Source: Heterobilharzia americana (Eukaryota; Platyhelminthes; Trematoda; Strigeidida; Schistosomatidae). Taken from it: a DNA stretch of 64,000 bases. Positions 36,245 through 47,994 of this stretch are shown one piece after another. Below the pieces are notes generated by a model. The model worked only from the letters and a program-made list of their open reading frames with translations, did not search any database and was not told where the DNA came from. The position numbers were made by a program, and so were the translations under genes. The stretch's first letter is position 1, and each line of letters begins with the position of its first letter. Where the stretch lies: the NCBI GenBank assembly GCA_944470555.2, contig OX104127.1:117828741-117892740 (forward strand), written 5' to 3'.

Positions 36245-39200
36245 CCCTTGCTGATAAATATTAACAAGGATGGAACCCAAGTTCAGGGTCTCCTACCAAG
36301 GGACTCCTACGGTTCAAGAAGAAACTCCAGCACACTAAAGTGTCGTGTTGCTTGGCTGAGTTATATAATAGGCTTCGATCAGTGCTAAACATTTAGGACC
36401 GAAGAGCTGTGTTGGTTAATAATTGGTGACCGATTTGTGTACAGAAGTGTTTGCTGGGAAACGATTCAAATACAATCTATTGTCCATATTTATATCAGAG
36501 CAACTCCACGACCTCGAGAAGTGATTTAGATATTTCCATTTCTCGATTCTCCCTTGTGGTATATAGAGCAGAATGTTCCATACATCTGGAGTGGGTGCTT
36601 ATTCATTCCCCTTCCATCTATTTGGTGTTGATTCCATGGGTGAAGACTCAGCTATCAATACATTCCTCTAACCAGCTTAATTATTTTTAAGGAATGTCAC
36701 TCTGTCCCATCCCACTATGTGATTATATGTAATTGTACTCATGTTCATAACCGGACTTTCAGCTAGATTTCTTATCTTACTGGGGTCTGCTAATGTGGTT
36801 TCAGCCTGATTAGATCTGGTCAATGCATTTACTTGACCTTGTAATCGTTGCAAAAGATTTAGTCAGCTAAATTATTCCCTTTAATTTGATTAAGGGAATC
36901 TGTACACTTACAAAACTAGTTACTTTATGGGTTTAAACGATACTATCCGAACCTTACTGAGAATTCCGTATAGTATTTTATAGAAGTTTTGATTCCCGTC
37001 TTCTCAGTGTGTCCATTGTTAACATCAGCCTCATAACCAACATCTGCTCTAAGCATATTTATCTGATAGATTTTTATGAATTTATCTCTTTATATTAAGA
37101 CTTAATTCCTCTAAATAAATATTTGCATAAATTTACATTATGGCTGACTAGTATGACCGACAATCTCGTGTAGCCATTTGTTGCCCAGTGAATTTAATAC
37201 TTTGGTTGTACTCAGTTGCTAGTTTAATCTAGTCGTTTGGTGCTGAAAAGTACAGACGTACATGTTTAGGTAAGATCTGTTTCTATAATGGCGAATTTCA
37301 AAGGTGCAAAACAACTGTGAATTTATGATAGATACAACTACGGATAATGTATTGTAAGAAATCCGCTATTTAGTAAATAATACTGTTTAAGTGAGTGGTG
37401 CTTTTATTAGAAAGACAAGTTTTGTATTACACTGTACAACAGCATTAAAGTTCCACTGCGAAACAGATGTGACTTTCGCCATCAATTTACATACAAGTGC
37501 TATCAGCAGTGTACGTGCGCAATAAACATCAGGATTTTCTGCAAACTAAGCACTTACCTAGTGTTTAAATGATACACCTAATTTGTTTTAGGCGTACTTG
37601 TACTGTCCAAACCACCCGATTGTTTTATTTTGAAAACTTCGATGCAAATTAGAAAATGGAAGTTAGAGTGTCTCTCTTATTAGAAAAACAGAATTTTAAT
37701 CTCCATCTTATGATCGTTTCAAATCTCTTCCGCCCTTCAAAATATAATTGAATATCTTTTTTACTAGTCATAGTGTAATAAGATAACCATTTCTTGACAT
37801 AAAACTTCTTTGGTGATATTCAGATTATGTATGTGAAGATGAAAAAATCGAACAATAGAAAATATTTAATCAACCAAGATGTGCTAAGTTTTCCTATTTG
37901 AAAAGCACCAGCCAAAAAGTAATGATTTTTTCCGCTTTCCCCCACTAGTTGACTTCTATATCTGATAAACAGCCTCAATACAAGACGACTAAAGGTTACA
38001 GATCTTTGATCACAGGTACCCTTGAAACACTGTTCATTTGTGATGCGGCCACCCAATCGTCATCCGGCAGAAAGAATTCTAATTAATGAGTTTCAGCAAC
38101 AAAAAGTGATTTGGTTGTGAATCTACCTCAGTTAATGCGACTGAAACAAACTGTATACCTACTGAATGGTGTTATGATGATAAGAGTAGGACTCATTTGA
38201 AGGAGAAAATAAAAATGCTATCAAGTGATAGAGACTATTTAGGATCCTAGAAACCATTTGGAATCGTCAGTCAGACTCCAGGTGACATTCCTTAAACTCG
38301 CTAACGATGGCAGAAATACATTGTCTTTATCCTTTTTGTAAATCTGTTATGTTGTTTTTAACGGTATACCTGCTAGTTTCCTTCATAGTTGTATCTTCTT
38401 TGTTCACTCCAATGTTCTTCTCTTTTCTTGATTTCCTTTATTTTCTGTGTCAAATGTATTTGACGTACTTTTGTACCAGGTTCTATATAAGTTATATTTC
38501 TCGCCTATTTCTCGTCTTTAGGCACTCTAGAATAACTACCTGGCAATCGCGGTCTGGTTCAACGTAAGTTCGTAGAATCACTGTTATAAAGTAAACAAAT
38601 TAATTTCTCTAGAGAATCTGAAATGTTCTCTCAGTCTGTGACATATGTTTATTTATACTGAGCTGCCTAACTAATGTTGTCAGCCAACATAATCAATTAC
38701 ATTCAAGGTCACACCTCTAATACCGCCAATCAAAAACCAGGCATAACAGACTCACTATTACACTATCACCTCAATGATCACATAGTTCGTAATATTGTTA
38801 TCGATAGTTTTAAATCTACGATAACTTGAAAATATAAAATTTCAGATCAATAAGATTACATCAGAACAGATGATAAACATATTAGTGAATTTGGTTTTTA
38901 CTAGCACAGATGTTAATCTATCCAGTTGAACTATTTTAGTGCAGTTGGGAACTGACAGAGAATAATGTGTGACGTTAGCACAGCATACTTGAGCTATAGT
39001 TAATCAGTTACCCCAGTGTTCAGTATTCAGTCTTTCGTTAGAGAAGTCTATCATTAAAATGAGTCCCTTGAAGCACTCAACTACACGCTGTATATTTCGC
39101 GTAGAATGGCTTCCTCCTCTCAAACTGTCTTTTACTTGTTGCTTACTGTAAGGTATTCCAGTTTGTGCTCTGAAAACGGGTTCTACATAGTTATACATGT

Positions 39201-41130
39201 CCATGTGCATGTTTTCCTTTTATCTTCATGCATGAAAAACCCTTCTGAACTGCTGATCATCTCCCTACAGTTTTCCCTAAAAGTAAACAATTCTTAGTCT
39301 AATTTTTAGTGACAACGAACTGAAATTTAATTCTCTAGAGTTTACCAGAACATACTTCCTGAGTATTTCCCCGAATCTAATGGAATGATGGAAGTAGCAA
39401 TTGTGGGAAAAAGTGTGAGAAAACTCTTTATTTACTCCAAAACTACCTACTGTAATTACTCTCTGGAATGTCTTTAGTTCAGCTTTTTAGGAAAGCAGCC
39501 TACGAGAAATACCAGCTCTTCTTACTATACGATAAAATTAGGAGACTTAAATCAATCAGCTTCTGTTATAAATTTATTTCAGCACAAAGGTAGAAGCTCA
39601 TTTGAGGATATTACAAAACTAAATACAGTGAGACAGATCATGCATAATTCACACTTACTGAGTAACTTCTAGTCGTGGTGTTGTGAGATGATGACAACTG
39701 GAAAGACCTCAAAGCCCTTTGTCAGCAATTAGCTAATACACTGTAAAATTAAAGTCAGATATATGATATCAAGAAAGTGGTTTAAAGTCAACATCTGCAA
39801 CACAATTACATCAAATTCAAACCTCTATTAAAACTAAATGTGTCATTTTGGGACAGTGGGTTATTGATTTGGGGAGATAGTTTTCAACCAATGCGTCGTG
39901 GCTTCTAACCCCCGCCCACTTACCAAGATATGGGCAGTCAGGTAGTATTGTTAGCCGTTATCCAATAGGTATGTTACACACAAACGTGTACAAGGTTGAC
40001 GAGTGCATTCTGACTTCAAAATGCGCCATTATTTATAGTTTTATTTACACCTTTTGACCAGGTGACCTCATGTATTTTCGTTTTTTCATGATGCGAAAAC
40101 CTGAATCGATTAAAAATGTTTCAGTTTTTATTCTGACCAGTTATTTAGGTACGTTCCGTCATTATAACTGGTTATCACTCACTTTCTAACATACACAGAA
40201 GTATCAGTTGAGTCAATTTTTCAATCAATTTTAAACCCCTTTTCTAGTAAGAACCTCAAGATCAGCACGTTTACTCTTCTGTTGTCTCAGTATAGGAAAT
40301 CAACCTAATTGTAAGTCCATACATTCGGACAATAATAATCACTGGATAAACTTAACATGATTCATGATTCCCAAAATTATCCCATAGTTTTCAGAATAAA
40401 CTGTTAACTCCATTATTCATAAACCTCGTTGCTTAAAGCTTATAGGTTCAGAATAATTATAAAATGTTTGTTGGATTAAGTTTATGGCCGTGCAGTGAGT
40501 AAATGAATGATATCAAGTAAGTTTCAGTTCCACATTAGAATGACTTATTTAATATAGTACACAATGATACAGCATAACTTAATAAATGAATTATACGGTA
40601 TCACTGTATTTCATATCAGACAGAGTAATCTAATATGGAATTATATTCTACCACAGTGTACAAATTTTATTCTGACTTCAAACAGACTTTAAGTTCATAA
40701 AACCCCAGCAGAATTAAACTGCAAGCTTCAATCATGTAGAATTCGCCCTTTTTTTATTATTCAGTAGGGTACAAGTAACTCATTTTATCGCCTGAACATA
40801 TGTATGTGTTTCGGGTGTGAGACTGACCCTACTGCTAAGCTAATCGTCCTTCGAATCTCTATTACCTACACTGTCACAACTGGATGCTTGCTAACGTTCT
40901 TTCTTTTCTCTTTGGTATCATCATATCATGTTGATAGTTTATGAGGTCTCACTTAATAATCTTTTTATATATTCCCATCACTAATTAAAGTGAGTATTTT
41001 ATACCAACTCAAATCTGCAGCATTCGTTTCGAGTTAAGTTTTTCTCCAGCATTCAAAGCGGTATTTTATTGATTATAGTAAATAAAAAATGTTTACTCAG
41101 ATTGATGGTTCACATACCTGGCTACACGAA
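36245..41130. other. Intergenic, nothing recognised
   Basis: Several frames of 60-90 codons (36451-36690, 38307-38567 plus; 37820-38056, 39004-39210 minus) show no recognisable family. The 38.3-kb frame is highly hydrophobic and T-rich. The second exon of the dynein light chain may lie here but was not found. Confidence 0.35.
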
Positions 41131-41134
41131 GATT

Positions 41135-41400
41135 ATTTTATTGATACTGTGTGATGATTGAAGGTGAAATGAAAATCTGGACGGCGACAGGAGTAGAACT
41201 AGCGACTACCAGGTTTCCAGCCCAGGGCTTTACCAACTGACTAACGAAACCCCGCTGCTGACCAGATTTTTACTTCACTTCAATCACCAAGGATTTTGCC
41301 TGATTGACATGTAAATCCTGAAACCCTGCAACTGCCTAAATATTAATTTCGCCTTCAAACATCAGCCAGCATCAATACAAGTCTACCAAACTTCAGCTAT
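41135..41400 (-). repeat. SINE family C (tRNA-derived)
   Basis: On the minus strand, TCGTTAGTCAGTTGGTAAAGC (box A) and CGCTAGTTCTACTCC (box B) form a Pol III promoter closely like that at 10570-10960; the flanks CTTCACTTCAATCACCAAGG correspond as well. Confidence 0.65.
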
Positions 41401-42259
41401 CTTAGATAGTTAAACTGATTATTATTTCCGCTATTTATATTTGTTTCCTACCGTACGCTAATTCTAGAATCCTCGAAGTACATTCTCATTATTATCTAGT
41501 TTGAAAATGAGTAAGCGAACAATCAAATACTATAGGCTTTATCAGGGATTTAATGAAAACTATGTTAATCCCAAAAAATCGTGGTCTTTTGTAAAATTTC
41601 AAGGTTAAGTTCAAGAAACATACAATTGATATTTCAACCACCATATGATACACAAGAGAAAATATTAAATTTTTTTCTACTTTTTAAGAAAATTGCAATG
41701 CGAGAACAGAAAGACAGAGGTTAATGACCAAACACTTATGTCCATACAATAAAATCACATATCAGTAGAAAAAATTAGGAATATTCAATTGTTAAACAGA
41801 GACAAATTTACTTTACAGCCTAATTATTGTACTTGGATGACCTTAATAAAATAGTTTTCATGTAGCAAATGATATACAAGTACTTGAAGTACACTTGAAC
41901 GCATATCAACAACACTATGCTTTGCTTCACTAGTTATTTGATTATTTCATTAAAAATTGTTAAATAAGTTGCTCAAATTGTAAGTATTTCAAGAAATCAG
42001 TACTTGCTTTTTGTTCTGATGGCACGGAGGAAAGAAAGAGGGGATAGTTTTAATGATAAAGTAATATCAATCAATAAATAGGTAAATAAATACGAAAACA
42101 GTATTTCCTGACTTCTGTATCATGACACCAGAGGAGAATTCTATGTTCACCATATTCTCTGAGATGAAATTGCAGGAAATGAAAATTTTGTAAAGCATAT
42201 TTTTTCCGTAAACACCAAGGTTAAAATCTACTGCTCATAAGTCACCATACTCGTTACGC

Positions 42260-42412
42260 TACAGATTAATTCTCGGCCCCGGGTTCAAGACAGTGAGAAC
42301 GACATAACTCACTGAGAGTCAAGTACATCCAGCTGACGAATCTCAAATAGGACTAATAGTGCGTCTTGGATTCTACTGCTAACCGCTATCCATCATCACT
42401 ACCAAAGTGAAA
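42260..42412 (+). repeat. Sm-alpha-like SINE with hammerhead relic
   Basis: Box B-like CCGGGTTCAAGAC, then AACTCACTGAGAGTCAAGTA, the hammerhead at 42326-42376 and the family end CCGCTATCCATCATCACTACC. Box A is eroded. It is the clearest Sm-alpha-type (ATCCAGCTGAnGA) copy in the window. Confidence 0.75.
42326..42376 (+). ncRNA. Hammerhead ribozyme relic (Sm-alpha type), CUGANGA kept, GAAA lost
   Basis: Stem I ATCCAG/TTGGAT, core CTGACGA at 42333-42339 intact, stem II region ATCTC/AGGAC partly mispaired, TAAT where GAAA is needed, then GCGTC at 42361-42365 with TTGGATTCTACTGCT after it, very near the known Schistosoma mansoni ribozyme 3' strand. Confidence 0.7.
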
Positions 42413-42414
42413 CA

Positions 42415-43300
42415 ACAAACAATATCGAGGAATCCGCACAGGAGCTGATAAATCAATTCGGTCCAGTCAGCGACAGAGAATTAGAAGCAGTAACATCAAA
42501 CTTAAGTTTTTTTGCATGCTGGACTATCATTAATAACTTCCTGACTTACTGACTGGTTTGCTATTGAGGTTTTGTGTCAATTTTAACCACTCTAAACTAT
42601 AATATTTAACATAGCTCTATAGGATCGCTGATTTTCCCATTATTGTAACACGATGTTCCTACCTCTTGAGTTACCCATGAAGTATCATTTACGTTTACAA
42701 ATAGAATCAGCCCACCAGAAATCAATTTATGACGCAGTACATCACGATCCCCAATCTCCTGTTTGGTGATCAAGTTGTGAACTTGATCATAAAATTTGGC
42801 AATTGCTTATGACTAGACCATATCGCATTAGTTATTATTAAATGACTAATCAGCATGCAAACTACAGCTGCTTTACTGCTCAATTACATGATTTTGTATT
42901 CAAACAGAATAGATTTGTAATCTAAACACCAACTTCTGAGCACATACTACACGTATTCGACGATACTTAAAAAACGATTTCGTCAGGAAATGGGGTAGTT
43001 TTAAAAAAAGGAAGTGGATTTATCATAGAGGGATTCTGAGATGTCCGGTTAGTGAAATCACAACTTGATAGAAAAGTGCCACTTTCACAAAAATGATGCC
43101 TGATCAACAGTCCTAAGGTGAGAAGAAACGTTTTTTTGTAAAACTTTCAGATTTTCGAAGTTATTATGATTGGTGTTAGGTTGTTGGGTAAAACTATCTA
43201 TAAATTAACCATTTTAATAGTAACACCCAATTGAAAATATAGAAATTTCGCATTGATAAATATGAAATATTAGCCAGAATAACAATTTGAAAACACTAAC
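42415..43300. other. Start of the dynein light chain intron, nothing recognised
   Basis: Follows the donor of the light chain exon on the minus strand. No exon carrying the LC8 C-terminus could be seen. Confidence 0.4.
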
Positions 43301-43306
43301 TCTTAC

Positions 43307-43500
43307 CATCCGAAATCTTTTCCCACTACACACTGCCATATACCACCGAACTGTTTATCAAATTCCTTTTTAATATACTTGGCTATTTCCTTATCCTCTT
43401 TGAAGTGTTCACATGCTGCAGCACAACAATCAACAGCTATACTCTGCATAGATTTAGGCATATCAGTTGACTTAATTCTCGCACTTTTATAATCAGTCAT
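43307..43500 (-). CDS. Dynein light chain (LC8/DYNLL type), first coding exon, partial gene
   Basis: Encodes 64 codons plus two bases beginning MTDYKSARIKSTDMP and ending VVGKDFG, followed by a good donor (GTAAGA at 43301-43306, phase 2). The order AVDCCAAACEHF, IAKYIKKEFDKQFGG and WQCVVGKDFG is the LC8 pattern (KKEFDKK-x-NPTWHCIVGRNFG). LC8 proteins are about 89 residues and form homodimers that bind motor and non-motor partners; schistosomes have many divergent paralogues, some in the tegument. The remaining 25 or so residues (the beta strands with HFIYF and the C-terminal LLFK-type end) should be on a leftward exon that I could not locate here. The short leader just upstream of the ATG has no other open frame. 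Confidence 0.85.
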
Positions 43501-43509
43501 AGTTTCCAG

Positions 43510-45415
43510 TGCTAACTGTGCTTCCCTCCTTCTATGTGAATCTAGTATCAGTGAGTTTTAGCCGACTACTTCAAGCTTCTTCCAAAAGTAACCGTGTAGG
43601 TGAATGGATAGACAGACATACTGACAGATGGACAAACAGAATCATATCACATATAGTGTGTATGTATGTACGTATATAACTGTTTATTTAGAAGGAACGA
43701 CAACACTGATTTGTCAGTTCACTAATTCGTTTTAGTACCTTTACAGGTACTATGAAGCATAGTGATTAACTAATTCTAGAACTTTTCTTCAACAAATCAG
43801 CTTTAAGCTCTGTTTATTTTTCTTGAATAATTAAGGTTATAAGAGGAGTGAAATAGTTTATTGACCAAGCAACACCTCTATTCATACTTAAAGATTAGTT
43901 AAGTATACAATTGTATGCGTTATGTCAGAAGACAAATGATATTTGACTAAATCAACTAACCTAGAACTGTTGATTAAACTATTTTAGTAGAACTGACAAA
44001 CAGATTCAAAAATCACCAGTTTTATTGTTATGATTAAATTCGTAGTCATGCATAATTAGGACAAGTAAGTGCACAGTGTGACTAAAAATAATAAAATAGT
44101 ACACATAATTGATTTTGAAGTTCCAAGCATCAAAAGAGAACACGTTTCTTCATATATTGTCATTAAATAAAATTTGTTCAATTATATTTCAAATAAAGCA
44201 GTTAATTAATAATTAACTAATTTCTGATGAACGTTGAAAGGCTACTGTTTGTTATAATCATTTTCAGTAATATCTGTGCACAATTAAGTTATTAAACATC
44301 AATGAGTTCAACTCTCAGTTTTTACCTGAAGATGAAAACTTCAATTTTTTGAATTGAAATTGGATTAATTTTAAAATAGTCTGTATAAAGAAATGGTGTC
44401 AAACAGATGACTGTAAGAAACCACGGAACACTGAATAGCTCTTTTTTTCCATGTAAGAACTACTCAGCCTTCGTCCTGCAACTCGACACAAATTTGGGCT
44501 CACAACTTTAGGGTGACCTCCGCTTTCTTAGGCGGGTAGACGTTAACTAACTATGGAGCAAAAGTCGGCTGAACTGTATTTTGGAGCGTTCTACCAAATG
44601 TCATAAGCAACTAAAAAGGCTGCGGATAGGCTTACCGTCCACTCCACAGACCAGCCTAATGAAACCAGGTTCATTATTGGTGGTAGCTCACATGAACTGA
44701 ACTAGCTTGTAAGTAATGCCAGATATAACTGCGGTTCCTACCTCACCCGTGCGTTCTGACCAACAAGGATCATAAATGGTACGATAGACCAAGCATCATC
44801 TACATAATGACCACTAGGCTTTGTTATATAATTGCTCATCAGCTCTTAAATGACAGACAAATTGAGAAATCAGCTTAAGAGTTGATAAAAAAAGTGCATC
44901 GCTCCACGTTGTCACAATGCATAGAAGTATACAAGGAAGAAGTGCATACAAAATGTGGTACTGAAATAAACAAATAAATACGGGAATGTCAATAAAATGT
45001 TCAAAACTATGAAGATGACAAAGAAATTATACACTAATGACCTACTGACTTGATTTCAGACATACTACCATTAGTCTCCAAAAAGTGATTCTTATCATCT
45101 CGGGGACCATAGGAATGCAGTTTACACTGACATGTGCAACACATGTTCAAGCCACCTCACTCAGGGGAGGTTCCCAACCTCATCAAGAACTACCACAAAA
45201 CCGATCCCCCTCAAAAAACAGTCAAAACTAAAATACTCTACAGTACTTATTAACAACTTGCTCCAAGATTAAATTTTCTGAAGTACTAGTGAGAAACAGT
45301 TATCCATGGAGCTATTCAAGTCGAACGTGAGGAAAAATACTTAATGAAGGAATTGGACGATGTTCATGTTATGTCGCGAATAGACGGATACAATGAAATG
45401 TGGACCAACGGATTA
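43510..45415. other. Intergenic, upstream of the dynein light chain
   Basis: No exon or repeat copy identified. A somewhat GC-richer stretch (44460-44790) may be an unrecognised old repeat. Confidence 0.35.
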
Positions 45416-45419
45416 AGAC

Positions 45420-45575
45420 CGAGTGGCTGAAGGTCTTGAGTTCCACCCCTGGCGGGGTCACGGGTGCACACTGCTGGAGTGTTTCATACTAGGACGAAAC
45501 ATCTGTTCAGTGCTCCCAGGTTCTCCAACTAACACCAGTTTGTGATGAATACTGCACTGAAACTAATCAGTCCTC
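45420..45575 (+). repeat. SINE family A with degenerate hammerhead
   Basis: Box A-like GAGTGGCTGAAGG, box B-like TTGAGTTCCACCCC, then GGGTGCACACTGCTGGAG, TTTCATACTAGGACGAAAC, ATCTGTTCAGTGCTCCCAGG and the family tail AGTTTGTGATGAATACTGC. GGACGAAAC is intact, but the CUGANGA box has lost bases and the cleavage triplet is GTT. Confidence 0.7.
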
Positions 45576-45579
45576 AAAC

Positions 45580-46125
45580 ACAGCTGTCTTGTCTAGAGAA
45601 TTGCACCTAACTTCGACATTGTTCACAAGCTTATTACACTATATATGAGCTATGCTGCTGAAAGAATTGTAGTCTAAGATATATAACCACTTCACAACTA
45701 CTTTCACCGGCCAGGTCCTACAGCCGTTTTACAGGACAAAGTGGACTTCAGCACAGAACATTCATCCTTTTGTTGCTGATATACAAGATATTGAACATCA
45801 TCTGAATGTGTTTTTGAGATGGCGAAACTTCAAGTGGAATTACGAAAACAAGTTAAGCTACATACAGATAGAGGAACACAATCAATCAGAACTTCACTAG
45901 AAGATTATCTACTAAGTTGCTAAATTTTGTAAAAGTGAAGAAGGAAGAAACCCACAATTGAAAGAAACAAAATAAAGAATATCACAGATGACGAGAAAAA
46001 GCGTAGACTAATAAGGTGTTCAAAATTTACAGGAAAGCTCCCATACCTCCTATACGGTCAGTGAATTCCATATAAAGTCTCCGTTATCTTTACGTACATA
46101 CAATACGGTGGTCTGTTTAGACCTT
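45580..46125. other. Intergenic, nothing recognised
   Basis: No feature supported. Confidence 0.4.
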
Positions 46126-46129
46126 GGGC

Positions 46130-46635
46130 TACTGCAGATTCCCTTCACAATATATTTCATTAAGTTTTCCCCTTTCGATTTGCTTTAATCTTTTAAATAT
46201 GTGATGTGCTCTCTCACATTTTTAAAATGATTTCAAACTTCAGTTCTTCAAACTAAAAACAAAACAGAAAGAAAAAGTTAAGCCGGTAAGAGATAGGCTT
46301 ATAAACGCACAGAAGTGTAGTATATTACAATTCCTTGAATAACTGTGTCGAATTGCTGATTTTGGTACTCGTCGAATAAACTACCACCACCAAAATTACG
46401 CGCAACACTCGATTCATTCACCAATCCAAACTAAACGCAAATGTAATACCAGGTGCTTGTTTCACAATGTGTTTGCTATTACTGTTATTATTAACATTAT
46501 TCAAATGCGATGATTATTGTGCTTGGAAATATTGTACCCGAAATAAATTTGTTGAACTGTTACATGCTGAGAATTCCATACTTTATCACACATGTTGTTT
46601 GAAATGGTTATTATTATTATTATTAAGTGCGTAAA
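46130..46635 (+). repeat. Repeat family R3, long copy with (TTA)n tail
   Basis: Inverted match of 23160-23710. Begins near CACAATATATTTCATTAAG, contains a frame with RLINAQKCSILQFLE, then AACTACCACCACCAAAATTA, CAGGTGCTTGTTTCACAATG, CATGCTGAGAATTCCATAC, TGTTGTTTGAAATGG and (TTA)n at 46608-46625. Confidence 0.7.
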
Positions 46636-46639
46636 CATT

Positions 46640-47990
46640 CGCGAAAGGAGATAATTTACTAAGAAGTTCTCGTTTTGTTTATAACCTACCCTATTTAGTA
46701 TCTTGTGCTTCATAAGGCTTTAAAATTCCTGAGTATTTCCACATCCAACTCCTCTGAATAATTTTCTGTTCTTAGTCTGCCGATTTCATATTCATATACT
46801 CATAAAAGCTGTCATGCAAGTTACAAATCTCAGTTATCAAAAAGTAGATTCCCATTCTTGAGACGTTCTTTCCTCACTATGTATGGAGTTAATAAAACAT
46901 TGCGAAGGTTAAGTATCTGTTGCCTGCAAACTGATACTCAACTATTTTGCTATTTCTTTCCGTAATTACAACTCGGAATGCAAAAGCGGACGTAAACACA
47001 GAAACTAGATTCACTTTGTGGTGATATAACTTGCCACGCTCCATATCCCTACGTCAAAGGGGCTGTTAACGACACGAAAACAAACAAATGAAGATGATAT
47101 AAGAAGCGATAAAAAGCCATAAGAAGAAGAGAAAAGAAAAATAAGGCGTGTATAAATTCTCACTAATCCAGCCGATTCTAATCCATATCACACGAATTCG
47201 ACAATCGTCAGTTTCAGTTGAATTCAGAACCAAAGCCAAAAAGCTAACATTTCATTACATACATTAGACGAACATTGAGTGACTTCAAGAATAAGTGCCT
47301 TATCTTCGGTTGGCCACTTTTAGCTTTCTCTTCCAAATCAACCTAACTCCTTCCTACTAACATTTCGCATTGGCGGAAACATTGTAGTGAACGCTGCTGA
47401 TCAGAATGGTTATAAGTAGTATATGTTGAGAGGGCGGCAGAAATCAGGGAATTACCAACAATGGGTAAAGATTCTGCCCAGAGGAATGCAAGAGGCAATG
47501 TGAGCGTATGAAGAGTAAATCAAGAGAGAAGCAGGAGAGGAAACGAAGCACATTGTGCGAATGACTGTCATAGTGGAAAGTCTACAATATTTGATGACTA
47601 CTGTACAAGATGTCAATGATCAGCATTCCTTCCTGAGTCTCAGTCTTGTCGTTTCCTACATCAGCTCATTGTGTAACAGATGTCCCAGCTGCATCAGTCA
47701 ATGGAGGCTCACAATTGCATTAACTAATTCACTTATTTTACAGAAAACGATGTGTAACACATACATTGTTCATTTGGTTATACTACAGCTATGCTACAGG
47801 AAAAATAGTAGCCCTCGCAAACTGTTCACTTTAATGCCTACATTTAACTGTAAAAAGCGCTTGAGCATATCACTGGTGCCCTAAGTGTCGTCAATCGAAC
47901 CTATTATATCCATGTCAAAAATTCACCAACCACCAAAACAAGTAGGAGCTGGTGTGAATTCCTATGTACAATACGAATGTACATGAAAAG
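46640..47990. other. Intergenic, nothing recognised
   Basis: A 109-codon plus frame at 47555-47884 has no recognisable motif. Confidence 0.35.
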
Positions 47991-47994
47991 GTCA

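Noticed and set aside
39004..39210. Minus frame reading NERLNTEHWGN at its end
   Set aside because: Composition looks protein-like, but there is no family match, no clear splice sites, and the plus strand is also open. Too weak to call.
37000..43300. Second exon of the dynein light chain
   Set aside because: I scanned the minus strand for an LC8 C-terminus after an acceptor and found no convincing candidate.
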